Shown: positions 43,194 through 51,467 of the stretch, one piece after another
Layout: each line of letters begins with the position of its first letter
Numbering within the stretch: the first letter of the stretch is position 1
NCBI GenBank assembly: GCA_012839295.1
Contig: DUNO01000013.1
Coordinates: 186,001 to 250,000 of the forward strand
Direction: 5' to 3'
Source of the DNA: Clostridiales bacterium
Lineage (GTDB): Bacteria; Bacillota; Clostridia; Lachnospirales; Lachnospiraceae
DNA: 64,000 nucleotides
Program-made: the position numbers and the translations under genes
The notes under the pieces: model-generated
Databases searched by the model: none
What the model saw: the letters and a program-made list of their open reading frames with translations, nothing else
Told to the model about the DNA's origin: nothing

Positions 43194-45062
43194 TTACCTG
43201 TGAAATTCATGCCCGATAGCGGAGGCTAGCAGGGATTCGCTTCTGGTAATAAAGCTCTCCACATCCTCCGGCTTCAGAGCCTGCTGGCTCATCAAGGCCA
43301 AATCAAAAAGCTGGTTCATAACGATGCGGATTGCAATTTCGTCCGAGGCTCCTAATAGATAGCGAATAATATCGTTATTCATGTTAATTAGCAGAGTACT
43401 TTTTGCCTGTATTTCCCTGAGGGAAACATCCGTTGGATTAAGGAAACCGTATATCTCAAGCATATCTGCCATTCTTCTGGATTTCTCATCATTAATAATC
43501 AAGGTGGAGATACTTTCCTGCTCAAGATTCGTTATCTTTATCGTCATAGAATGCAGGCGATCTCCCAGTGCCCTGCTTATCTTATCCTTCAAGATTCCAG
43601 CCTTTGCATCATCACCCGGATTCATATAGCCGAGAAACAAGGACTCAATGTTAGAATCAATGCGTATGAATTTCAAATTCGGACGTGCTACCTCGTATTT
43701 TCTCATAAAGGGCTGATCTATGACATGGTCAAACAGCAGCGCATTCAGTTTGCATCTTTTAAAAATTTCAATATAATGTGCCTGTTCCAGGGCATCTGAG
43801 GAATAGTAGATGGTATCTGGATGGGCAGCGGCAGCTACTGTATCGGCATATTCCTGAATGGTCTGATAGTTTCCAAGGATGTCCATAAAAATAACCTTAC
43901 GGGTCATGACGGAAGCAAATATTTTATCCTGTAGTACACCATACTTTACAAAGGCATTCAAATTAGGCCAATTGGCCTCGTATTGATCCCGATGATTCTC
44001 AAACATATCGTGAAAGGCAATGGTAACCTCCTGTGAGAGGCATTCATAGATTAATTCCATCGTACCTTCCTGCCGGTCCTCTTCCCGAAGGGTGGAGCGT
44101 GAAACAACCAGGGGCAAATGATCACATTCTATAATTCCGCTTTGCAGGTTCACAAATTTAGGGATCAGCTCAGGAATATTTTCACCAACATAAACCCCTC
44201 TGTTGTAAACTTTAATGGTTCCGTCCAGCTCCTCTGTTCCGTTTTTGGTATCCCGGAAGAAGAGAATGCCACGTACACCGATATCCACACTGCCGAACTG
44301 AAGCCAGAACATTGGAGCGGATACATCCTGGAAGAATTCCTTGTAGAAGCTATTCATTGCCTCTTCATTTACAAGCTCCTTTGGCAGCCTCCAAATTGGT
44401 GCCGGATCATTAACCAGAACCTGATCATATCCGGGGGCGTCAAAGTAGATCGGAGTTTTTGAAAAGATAAAGTATTTTTTTATAATATCTAAGACTAGCC
44501 CGGGTTTTTCAAGATAGGGGCTGCTATCCTCCAAATAAAGCATCACCTCGGTTCCTACCTCAGTCTTTTGGCAGTACTCCATTTGATAGGACATGTCAGA
44601 CATGCAATCCCAGCGGACAGCAGATTCCTCTTCCTGATAGGATTTTGTCTCAAGAGCAACATGGTCAGCCAGCATGAAAGAAGAATAGAAGCCCACACCA
44701 AAGTGACCGATAATCGTGTTTTTACCGGCATTATTATTCTTATTGATGAACTCGGAGGCTCCGGAAAAAGCGATTTGATTAATATATTTATGTACTTCCT
44801 CCCGGCTCATACCGATGCCATTGTCACCTATGGTTAGTGTTTTCTGATCCCGATCGAGTTTCACAAGGATCTTACCTTTCTCCAATTGAACGACAGGATC
44901 ACCAGTATTTAAAGTGGAGAGCTTTTCTATAGCATCACAGGCGTTAGAGATCAGTTCCCGAAACACGATATCCTGTTCTGTATAAAGCCATTTTTTTAAT
45001 ATGGTAAAGATATTCTTGCTTTCTATGGAAAGCATTCCATTTTGAGTTGTTAGATTTGTCAT
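43194..45062 (-). CDS. htpG: molecular chaperone HtpG (Hsp90)
   Basis: A 622-residue bacterial Hsp90. The N-terminal GHKL ATPase is complete: ELISNACDAIEKL, TIGDNGIGMSREEV, and GHFGVGFYSSFMLAD. A middle domain with FFRDTKNGTEELDGT and the catalytic Arg segment SRSTLREED follows, then a C-terminal dimerisation domain. Length is normal for bacteria without the eukaryotic linker. An AGGAAGCGG-type site precedes the ATG. Monocistronic, divergent from the catabolic island. Confidence 0.96.
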   Translation of the reverse strand: MTNLTTQNGMLSIESKNIFTILKKWLYTEQDIVFRELISNACDAIEKLSTLNTGDPVVQLEKGKILVKLDRDQKTLTIGDNGIGMSREEVHKYINQIAFSGASEFINKNNNAGKNTIIGHFGVGFYSSFMLADHVALETKSYQEEESAVRWDCMSDMSYQMEYCQKTEVGTEVMLYLEDSSPYLEKPGLVLDIIKKYFIFSKTPIYFDAPGYDQVLVNDPAPIWRLPKELVNEEAMNSFYKEFFQDVSAPMFWLQFGSVDIGVRGILFFRDTKNGTEELDGTIKVYNRGVYVGENIPELIPKFVNLQSGIIECDHLPLVVSRSTLREEDRQEGTMELIYECLSQEVTIAFHDMFENHRDQYEANWPNLNAFVKYGVLQDKIFASVMTRKVIFMDILGNYQTIQEYADTVAAAAHPDTIYYSSDALEQAHYIEIFKRCKLNALLFDHVIDQPFMRKYEVARPNLKFIRIDSNIESLFLGYMNPGDDAKAGILKDKISRALGDRLHSMTIKITNLEQESISTLIINDEKSRRMADMLEIYGFLNPTDVSLREIQAKSTLLINMNNDIIRYLLGASDEIAIRIVMNQLFDLALMSQQALKPEDVESFITRSESLLASAIGHEFHR

Positions 45063-45167
45063 ACCGCACCGCTTCCTTTATTTTTTGATGTAGATTAATT
45101 AATATTATAGCAAAAATAACTAAGCAGCATAGGGAAAAATCAGATTTGGTTATGCAAAATATGAATT

Positions 45168-45195
45168 TTACGATCTACATTTCATTTTCTATAAT
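45168..45195 (+). promoter_or_regulatory. candidate promoter of the crotonase gene
   Basis: TTTACG (45168-45173), a 16-base spacer and a perfect TATAAT (45190-45195), about 60 bases before the chosen ATG. The weak -35 suggests activator help. Confidence 0.5.
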
Positions 45196-45256
45196 GGCAT
45201 TAACAGTTAAATTGCTGTTTTCTATGAAAGCTAAATTAATCGTTGGAGGAAGAGAA

Positions 45257-46144
45257 ATGTCAAAAAAAGAAACAAATACAAATTATGTAAAATGGCCTAC
45301 CTTTGAAGAAATTAAGGAGATGTTCAAAGAGCATTTTATTATGGACAGACGTGAGGACGGTGTTGTTACCGTAAGAATGCACTGCAAGGGCGGCCCGTTG
45401 ATCTGGTCCATGGAATTGCATGATGCCATCGGCAAGATGTGGAGGCTTCTTGGTACGGACCGTGAGACAGAAATGATTATCTTCACCGGTACCGGTAATA
45501 TTTGGGTTACCGACTTTGAAGCTGCCAGCTGGGCACCGGAGGGTGATAATGCAGGCGAAACCCGCTATAACCATATGTTTGTTGATGGACGCCGTATGAT
45601 CATCACCATGATTCAGGATGTAGAGGTTCCTACCCTCGGTGTCCTCAGCGGCTCAGGCGGACATACGGAGCTTGCGCTGATGTGTGATCTTGCTATTGCA
45701 GCGGATGACATCACGGTACTTGACCCCCATATGCTTCCTGGAACCAATAACGTACCGGGAGACGGTATCCATAGCTGCTTCTTTGAATTAATGCCAAAGA
45801 GGTTTGCTGCCTGGTATCTGATGACAGGTGACAAGATGTCTGCCGAGGATCTGGTCCGCCTTGGAATGGTGTCTGAAATCGTACCAAGAGAGAAGCTCAT
45901 GGACCGTGCCTATGAAATCGCAGACATGCTGATGGCACAAAACAGGGTAGCAAGAAGACTTACCTCCCAGCTGATCAGAAGAAATTGGAAGAAGCGTATC
46001 TCTGACGATTTGGATATGGCCTTCGGAACAGAAATGTTTGGTATGTTTTGTGCAAATGAGCTTCACTCTGAGCTTCTTTCCATGATTCAATATCTTGGCT
46101 TGGAAGGAAAGATTGATCCGCCGCTGGCTGGTAAAATTAGATAA
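45257..46144 (+). CDS. crotonase-superfamily protein resembling 6-oxocamphor hydrolase (beta-diketone retro-Claisenase)
   Basis: A 295-residue crotonase-fold enzyme. Instead of the acyl-CoA-type oxyanion and Glu pattern of enoyl-CoA hydratases it has HTELALMCDLAIAADD and DPHMLPGTNNVPGDGIH. This matches the DxPHxxxGxVPGDGxH motif I recall from 6-oxocamphor hydrolase, which cleaves a cyclic 1,3-diketone by adding water. WRLLGTDRETEMIIFTGTG and FFELMPKRFAAWYLMTG also align. I infer cleavage of a 1,3-dicarbonyl, free or ring-bound. ATG 45257 follows GGAGG; upstream in-frame ATGs lack a site. First gene of the catabolic island; a terminator-like hairpin follows. Confidence 0.78.
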   Translation: MSKKETNTNYVKWPTFEEIKEMFKEHFIMDRREDGVVTVRMHCKGGPLIWSMELHDAIGKMWRLLGTDRETEMIIFTGTGNIWVTDFEAASWAPEGDNAGETRYNHMFVDGRRMIITMIQDVEVPTLGVLSGSGGHTELALMCDLAIAADDITVLDPHMLPGTNNVPGDGIHSCFFELMPKRFAAWYLMTGDKMSAEDLVRLGMVSEIVPREKLMDRAYEIADMLMAQNRVARRLTSQLIRRNWKKRISDDLDMAFGTEMFGMFCANELHSELLSMIQYLGLEGKIDPPLAGKIR

Positions 46145-46196
46145 TACATAGATATACGTTAACAAGTTTTTCAGGCAAGTGATTCCGGGTTAACAT

Positions 46197-46232
46197 AAAG
46201 GGCTGTTGTAATAGTAATTTCTTCAGCCCTTT
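46197..46232 (+). terminator. hairpin after the crotonase gene
   Basis: AAAGGGCTG pairs with CAGCCCTTT across an 18-base loop, followed by AAAAG rather than a T run. It may be a weak or partial terminator, or a processing/stability stem. Confidence 0.5.
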
Positions 46233-46283
46233 AAAAGAACCCAAATTAAAGCTATATGGCCTTCTGTTTCAAATCAGGGATAT

Positions 46284-46311
46284 TTGGTACGTTCAAGGTA
46301 AGTACTATAAA
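46284..46311 (+). promoter_or_regulatory. candidate promoter of the UroD-like/buk unit
   Basis: TTGGTA, a 16-base spacer and TATAAA (46306-46311), 18 bases before the ATG at 46329. Confidence 0.5.
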
Positions 46312-46328
46312 GGAAAGAGGAGAAGGAT

Positions 46329-47291
46329 ATGACGGAAAGAGAAAATATGCAGATGGTTTGGGATCATAAGCTTCCTGAATGGGTACCGATGATTAATACC
46401 GCCAGTCAGATTCTGATTACACCAGAGATTAACGACCGGTCACTTTTTCAAACCGGAAAGGATTGGTTCGGACTCACCTGGGAACTGGATCCGGAGCATC
46501 CGGAGCTAATGACTCATGTAAAGCCTAATATCAGCTTCTTTGACGATATGACCCGGTGGAAGGAATATATTCACTTTCCCAGTGTAAAAGATTTAAACTG
46601 GGAAATGATTGGTGCCCGGACAAAAGCCATGTGGTCAAAGAAAGAAGAACTTATGGGGTATGTGGTAGAAAATATAGGCGCATTTGAACGGTTAAATGCA
46701 ATGATGGGATTTGAAAACGGTCTATGTGCATTGTTTGAGACAGAGGATTATGCTGAATATGTAAATGCTTATGCCGATTATCGCATTGAACAGATGCATT
46801 ATATTAAAAAATATATGGATGCTGATTTTTTAGTGATGCATGATGATTGGGGAAACCAGGCGAATATGTTCATGGCACCGGATATGTGGAGAGAAATTTT
46901 CAAGGAGCCGGAGCGACGGATGGTGGAAGCCTGCAGGAATTTAGGCATGCACTATATGCATCATTCCTGCGGATATATTGAGCCTATAGTCGGTGACCTG
47001 ATAGAAATTGGGGTAGAATCCTGGCATGCAGTATCACCGGTGAACCATTGGAAGGAAATCAAGGAAAAGTATGGAGATAAAATAATCTTTGCAGGCTGTG
47101 TGGATCCTCATGTAACAGATGCACCGGGAGCAACGGAAGAGGACATACGCAAAGCAGTCCGGGATACCATTGATATCCTTGGTAAAAACGGGGGACTTTT
47201 GGCAAGCTCCGCTGTTATGTTCTCTACCGTTCAAGGAGTCGATGCAATTATTGATGATGAGGGCAAAAAGTACGGTAGGTATATTAAATAA
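46329..47291 (+). CDS. uroporphyrinogen-decarboxylase-fold protein, MtaA-type methyltransferase candidate
   Basis: A 320-residue TIM-barrel protein of the UroD/MtaA superfamily. It lacks the N-terminal RxPVWxMRQAGR signature of true HemE. It carries H212-S-C214-G (HHSCGYIEPIVGDLIEIGVES), the His-x-Cys zinc pair of MtaA/MtbA methyltransferases, and GCVDPH with Cys257. The third Cys normally found nearer the C terminus is not obvious there (ASSAVMF). MtaA-type enzymes move methyl groups between corrinoid proteins and thiols or folates; some relatives demethylate aryl ethers. No corrinoid gene is adjacent. Alternative: a decarboxylase or lyase of unknown substrate. Confidence 0.7.
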   Translation: MTERENMQMVWDHKLPEWVPMINTASQILITPEINDRSLFQTGKDWFGLTWELDPEHPELMTHVKPNISFFDDMTRWKEYIHFPSVKDLNWEMIGARTKAMWSKKEELMGYVVENIGAFERLNAMMGFENGLCALFETEDYAEYVNAYADYRIEQMHYIKKYMDADFLVMHDDWGNQANMFMAPDMWREIFKEPERRMVEACRNLGMHYMHHSCGYIEPIVGDLIEIGVESWHAVSPVNHWKEIKEKYGDKIIFAGCVDPHVTDAPGATEEDIRKAVRDTIDILGKNGGLLASSAVMFSTVQGVDAIIDDEGKKYGRYIK

Positions 47292-47388
47292 TAAAAGTGG
47301 CTCGGGGAGAAGAAAAATAAAATGACTCGTATTTCCTGTAATGGGAAAGTACCCGGATGCTCCATAAATTTTAGATAAGGGGAATGAA

Positions 47389-48522
47389 ATGAAAAGGATA
47401 TTTGCCATCAACTGCGGCTCCACTTCAACAAAGGTAGCGTATTTTGAAGACGATAAAATGATAAACAAGGTTTCGCTGGATATTACAGCTGAAGATTTAA
47501 GAAAAATGCCGAAGGTACTGGATCAGCTGGAATATCGAACGAATCAGGTAAAGAAATTTCTAGAGGATAATAATCTGGAACCTGCCAGTTTCGATATGAT
47601 TGTTGCAAGGGCTGGGACGATACCCTCTGTACCCTATGACGGTGCCTATGAAGTAAATGAGCTTATGATAGCGTCTGTTACCTATGCGCCGGAGGCCCAG
47701 CATGCCTCCACCTTATCCTGCCTCATTGCCAATCAATTGGTGAAGGGACGAAAGGTTCCGGTTATCATCTATGACCCCACCTGCGTGGACTCCGCAGATG
47801 AAATCGCTAAGATAACGGGTATTCCGGAAATCGTAAATATGCCAATTGCCCATCTATTAAATACCAAGATGGCAGGGATTACATATGCACAGTCCATCGG
47901 CAGGAATTATAAGGACTTAAACTTAATTATTATTCAGCTTGGGGGCGGTATTACCTTAGGATTTCACGACCATGGACGTATCTCTGACTGGGTATATGAT
48001 GATGAAGGTCCGATGTCACCCCAGCGCGCCGGTGCTATTCCGACAAGATATATGGCAAATTTCTGCTACGAGAAATTTAAGGAAGGAAAAACGCTTCAGG
48101 AGGTCAGAATGTACCTGTGCGGACAGAGCGGCCTGGTGGCGTATTTTGGAACCCAGGATGTCCGTGAGGTATCTGGGCTTATGGAGCAGGGGGATGAGCA
48201 GGCGGAAAAAATCCTGAAGGCCATGGCCTACCAGGTGGCAAAAAGCATCGGAAGCTTAGCGGTGACCAGGAACGGAAGGGTGGACCAGATCATCATCACG
48301 GGCGGTATTGCCCATAGCCGGCTTCTTACTGACTGGATTAAGGAGAAGGTGGAATTTATAGCGCCGGTATCCGTCATCCCCGGTGAACGGGAGATGGAGG
48401 CGTTGGCAGCGGGAGCACTCCGTGTACTTAACAAAGAAGAGGAAGTCCATGAGTACAATGTGTATCCGAAGGGCTACAGCTCCATTGAGGAAATCATCAA
48501 TAAACCAAACTATCTTGCATAA
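47389..48522 (+). CDS. buk: butyrate kinase
   Basis: A 377-residue acetokinase-family enzyme that makes ATP and butyrate (or another short/branched acid) from the acyl phosphate. Motifs: INCGSTSTKVAYF (phosphate 1), VARAGTIPSVPYDGAY, IYDPTCVDSADEIAKITG (butyrate kinase-specific), LGGGITLGFHDHGRISD and IITGGIAHS (adenosine). An AAGGGGAATG site precedes the ATG. Works with the phosphate acyltransferase at 49502 for substrate-level phosphorylation. The C-terminal tail is slightly longer than usual. Confidence 0.95.
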   Translation: MKRIFAINCGSTSTKVAYFEDDKMINKVSLDITAEDLRKMPKVLDQLEYRTNQVKKFLEDNNLEPASFDMIVARAGTIPSVPYDGAYEVNELMIASVTYAPEAQHASTLSCLIANQLVKGRKVPVIIYDPTCVDSADEIAKITGIPEIVNMPIAHLLNTKMAGITYAQSIGRNYKDLNLIIIQLGGGITLGFHDHGRISDWVYDDEGPMSPQRAGAIPTRYMANFCYEKFKEGKTLQEVRMYLCGQSGLVAYFGTQDVREVSGLMEQGDEQAEKILKAMAYQVAKSIGSLAVTRNGRVDQIIITGGIAHSRLLTDWIKEKVEFIAPVSVIPGEREMEALAAGALRVLNKEEEVHEYNVYPKGYSSIEEIINKPNYLA

Positions 48523-48570
48523 TAGGGAACTGCCCTTGGGGCATGTCTGAAAACCCATTGCGGTTTTCAA

Positions 48571-48633
48571 CTTAACGATCATTTGGCCGCTAGGCCACGG
48601 GGGGTCGGATGTGAAATGATCCTCATCTCATAC
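48571..48633 (-). repeat. 61-bp structured repeat element, copy 1 (minus orientation)
   Basis: Read on the minus strand it contains GATCATTTCACATCCGAC, a spacer, then the small hairpin GGCC-TAGC-GGCC, then AAATGATCGTTA. Outer arms GATCATTT / AAATGATC can pair around the inner hairpin. The same element occurs twice in tandem at 56831-56952. It fills the gap between buk and the BKACE gene. Confidence 0.85.
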
Positions 48634-48654
48634 TAGACAGAATGGAGGCATGAA

Positions 48655-49488
48655 ATGTCATTAGAAAATAAAGTAATTATAACAGCAGCCCTTACCGGTG
48701 CCATGACACCGAAGGAATTGAATCCGCACATACCGTTAAAGCCGGAGGAAATTGCGGAAGACGCTTATCAGTGCTGGAAGGCCGGCGCAGCAGTAGTCCA
48801 TCTCCATATGAGGAATGATCAGGGGCTGGGCACCATGGACAAGGAAAAATTTAAGAAAACCATAGATCTCATAAAGGAAAGAACAGATTGTGACGTAGTC
48901 ATCAACTGTACAACCTCCGGTGATAACAGGGCGGGCTATGAGGAGCGCATGGCGCATCTGGAATATGTGAAGCCGGAACTGGCATCCTTTGATGCCGGCT
49001 CCTTCAACTGGATGCCCTTTGGAATCTTTGATAATGCACCCCAGTTCCTGGAGCCCCTTGGCCGGAAAATGAAAGAACTTGGTGTAAAGCCGGAGCTGGA
49101 GATCTTTGATTCCGGGTTTATGAATATCGTAAAATATTATGTAAAGCAAGGAGTGCTCGACACACCCTGCCATTATCAATTTGTGTTAGGGGTTCTGGGC
49201 GGTATGGAAGCTTCCGTCAAGAATCTCCAGTTCCTCTATGAACTGCTGCCGGAAGGATCTACCTGGTCTGCTTTTGGACTTGGCAAACAGCATATGCCGA
49301 TCCTGTATACGACCCTGGCGCTGGGCGGACATATCCGTGTGGGTCTGGAGGACAATGTGTACTACAGCAAGGGAACCCTGGCAACCAATGTTATGCTGGT
49401 GGAAAGAGCGGCCAGGGCAATCCGTGAATTCGGAAAGGAGCCTGCTACACCGGAGGAAGCCAGGCAGATTCTAGGTCTTGGAAGGTAA
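48655..49488 (+). CDS. beta-keto acid cleavage enzyme (BKACE, DUF849)
   Basis: A 277-residue zinc TIM-barrel enzyme of the 3-keto-5-aminohexanoate cleavage (Kce) family, which condenses a beta-keto acid with acetyl-CoA to give acetoacetate and a new acyl-CoA. Zinc ligands H49 and H51 (VVHLHMRND) and E232, with catalytic D233 and R228 (IRVGLEDN), are all present, so it should be active. The substrate-specificity residues cannot be decoded by eye. Lysine fermentation partners (aminomutases, kdd) are absent, so a different beta-keto acid, such as a 3,5-dioxo acid, is likely. GGAGG site before ATG 48655. Confidence 0.9.
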   Translation: MSLENKVIITAALTGAMTPKELNPHIPLKPEEIAEDAYQCWKAGAAVVHLHMRNDQGLGTMDKEKFKKTIDLIKERTDCDVVINCTTSGDNRAGYEERMAHLEYVKPELASFDAGSFNWMPFGIFDNAPQFLEPLGRKMKELGVKPELEIFDSGFMNIVKYYVKQGVLDTPCHYQFVLGVLGGMEASVKNLQFLYELLPEGSTWSAFGLGKQHMPILYTTLALGGHIRVGLEDNVYYSKGTLATNVMLVERAARAIREFGKEPATPEEARQILGLGR

Positions 49489-49501
49489 TTGGGTGGAAGC
49501 T

Positions 49502-50404
49502 ATGTATAAAAATTATGAAGCATTGATTAAGGCACGCCTCTCTGGCAGCAGTAAGCCAAAGAAAGCCATAGTAGCCGGAGCAAATGATGACCATGTGCTG
49601 GAAGCAGTCTTCCTGGCACAGGAAAAAGGCTATGCCTATCCGGTTCTGGTGGGCGAGGAAGGTGAAGTGACGGGGATAATCAAGGATTTGGGCTTTTCGG
49701 ACAGACCCTATGAGATCCTTCCATGTACCGGGCAGAGGAATCCTTCCGAAGTGGCTGTAGCATTGATTCATGAAGGAAAAGGCGACTTTATTATAAAAGG
49801 AAAGCTGGAGACAAGGGAGCTTTTAAAGCCCATCCTGAACAAGGAGAATGGCCTGAACCAAAAAGGCTTTATCACTCATTTTGGTCTGATGCAGATCAAA
49901 GGCTATCATAAGCTGCTGGCCATGAGCGACTGTGCGGTAATTCCATATCCGACGCTTGAGGATAAGAAGAAGATCATAACCGCAGGCATGGAAGCCCTCC
50001 GAAAGCTCGGGTATGAAGAGCCTATAGTAGGAGCCCTATGTGCAGTTGAAACAGTCAGTGAGAAAATGCCGGAAACAGTGGAGGCAAAAGCGCTTCAGGA
50101 TATGGCAGAAGCGGGAGGGTTCGGAAAGGGCAGGGTAGTAGGTCCAATATCCTTTGACCTGGCAACCCGCAAGGAAGCGGCATTAATCAAAGGATATGAT
50201 TCACCCTATGCAGGTGAGGTGGATATGTTATTGGTGCCTCAGATGGTAACCGGCAATGTCATGAGTAAAATCTGGAATGCAGACCCGGATAATATACTGG
50301 CAGGCTGCCTGATCGGTGCGGATATACCGATTGTCCTTACTTCCAGAAGCGCAAGCATGGATGAGAAGCTTTATTCCATACTGTTATGTAATATGCTCAG
50401 CTGA
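49502..50404 (+). CDS. ptb: phosphate acyltransferase (phosphotransbutyrylase-like)
   Basis: A 300-residue Pta/Ptb-family enzyme converting acyl-CoA and phosphate to acyl phosphate. Seen: KKAIVAGANDDHVLEAV, VALIHEGKGDFIIKGKLETRELL, LLAMSDCAVIPYPTLEDKKKII, and GRVVGPISFDLATRKEAALIKG with VDMLLVPQMVTGNVM. Length fits Ptb. I use ATG 49502, preceded by GGTGGA; a TTG at 49478 would overlap the BKACE gene. It supplies butyrate kinase with substrate; buk and ptb flank the BKACE gene, so all three probably share a pathway. Confidence 0.9.
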   Translation: MYKNYEALIKARLSGSSKPKKAIVAGANDDHVLEAVFLAQEKGYAYPVLVGEEGEVTGIIKDLGFSDRPYEILPCTGQRNPSEVAVALIHEGKGDFIIKGKLETRELLKPILNKENGLNQKGFITHFGLMQIKGYHKLLAMSDCAVIPYPTLEDKKKIITAGMEALRKLGYEEPIVGALCAVETVSEKMPETVEAKALQDMAEAGGFGKGRVVGPISFDLATRKEAALIKGYDSPYAGEVDMLLVPQMVTGNVMSKIWNADPDNILAGCLIGADIPIVLTSRSASMDEKLYSILLCNMLS

Positions 50405-50408
50405 TCAT

Positions 50409-51320
50409 TTAAACAGACAAAGGCGGTTGTTTAGGGCACAGGCTTTTAACAATATCAATAAATTTGTTAACCAACTCCGTTGTGGCAGATTTTTTGTAGA
50501 GCATGACAATGTTACCGTTGGCTGAGAAGTTAACAAGGTTAATGTAGGAGATATTGTGGAATCCGCTTTTTGCTTTGGTAAGGGACGTTGGTACAATGCC
50601 ATAGCCCAAGCCTAAGGAGGCTTCCAGCATGACGGAATCGGTTGTATTTACATAATTTATATTGATTTTCTTGCTGCCGGCAAAGGTCTGCAGCTCATGG
50701 AGGATTAGCTTCATAAAGGGCGGTTCGATATAGGAGGGAAGGATCAGGGGTAATTTTCGGACGATTTCAGGAATGGTTTCTACGGTAGGATTCTTATAAA
50801 GCTCGGAGGATACAGCTAATGAGAAGTCGTCATTGCCAATAGAAATACTCTCCAGCTCCTCATAACCCGAAGCAGCAAAATCATAGGTGAAGCCGATATT
50901 GTAGATATCGTACTGAATCGCGCAGGGAATTTCATTAAACTCATACAGCTCGACAGTTAATTTAATGAAAGGATATTTTTCCCTGAATATAGTTAGGGCA
51001 TCGGACAGTACCGGGCATAGCTTTCCCGGAGCTGTGATGCGGAGAATACCGGAATTACCTTTGTCAGCCAGCTGGACATTTTTAATTACGGTTTCCATAT
51101 GCTTAATGAAAAGGTCACATTCACTTTCAAATACCTTTCCGGCCTCAGTTAATTCAATCTGTTTATTATTGCGGATGAACAGCTTAACATCCAGCTCCTC
51201 CTCCAGTGCCATGATATAGCGGCTGAGGGTGGACTGGCTGATATAGAAATGCTTGGCGGCCCTGGTTATGTTCTTATATTTGGCTATATATTGGAAATAT
51301 TGTAATGTTTCTAGATTCAT
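50409..51320 (-). CDS. LysR-family transcription regulator
   Basis: A 303-residue LysR protein: winged helix at residues 1-60 (MNLETLQYFQYIAKYKNITR, HFYISQSTLSRYIMALEEEL) and a periplasmic-binding-protein-like effector domain (LRITAPGKLCPVLSDAL, LGLGYGIVPTSL). ATG 51320 has a GGGAGG site and the usual start of the family; a longer frame from 51353 is rejected. Convergent with ptb and divergent from the thiolase gene, so it probably controls the thiolase-to-CoA-transferase block through the 51321-51467 gap, and perhaps the whole island. Its ligand would reveal the pathway substrate. Confidence 0.92.
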   Translation of the reverse strand: MNLETLQYFQYIAKYKNITRAAKHFYISQSTLSRYIMALEEELDVKLFIRNNKQIELTEAGKVFESECDLFIKHMETVIKNVQLADKGNSGILRITAPGKLCPVLSDALTIFREKYPFIKLTVELYEFNEIPCAIQYDIYNIGFTYDFAASGYEELESISIGNDDFSLAVSSELYKNPTVETIPEIVRKLPLILPSYIEPPFMKLILHELQTFAGSKKININYVNTTDSVMLEASLGLGYGIVPTSLTKAKSGFHNISYINLVNFSANGNIVMLYKKSATTELVNKFIDIVKSLCPKQPPLSV

Positions 51321-51467
51321 TAAGTTTATCCTCCCAAATTCATAGTCTCTCACTATAGTTTACAATACATTGGAAGTATAATCAATGAAGATTGGACAAT
51401 TGTGAAAACAAAATAATCCGCGTAAAAGTGTCATACATCATTAAGTTTAAAAGCGAGGAGTGCTAAC

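Noticed and set aside
45146-45256. N-terminal extension of the crotonase to the upstream ATG
   Set aside because: The extension looks hydrophobic, lies over the promoter-like sequence and lacks a ribosome site; ATG 45257 has a perfect one.
46329-47291. Calling this gene hemE (uroporphyrinogen decarboxylase)
   Set aside because: The N-terminal HemE signature is missing and a His-x-Cys zinc pair of the methyltransferase branch is present.
48655-49488. Assigning the BKACE gene to lysine fermentation (kce)
   Set aside because: No lysine aminomutase, diaminohexanoate dehydrogenase or aminobutyryl-CoA lyase gene is nearby; family known to be broad in substrate.
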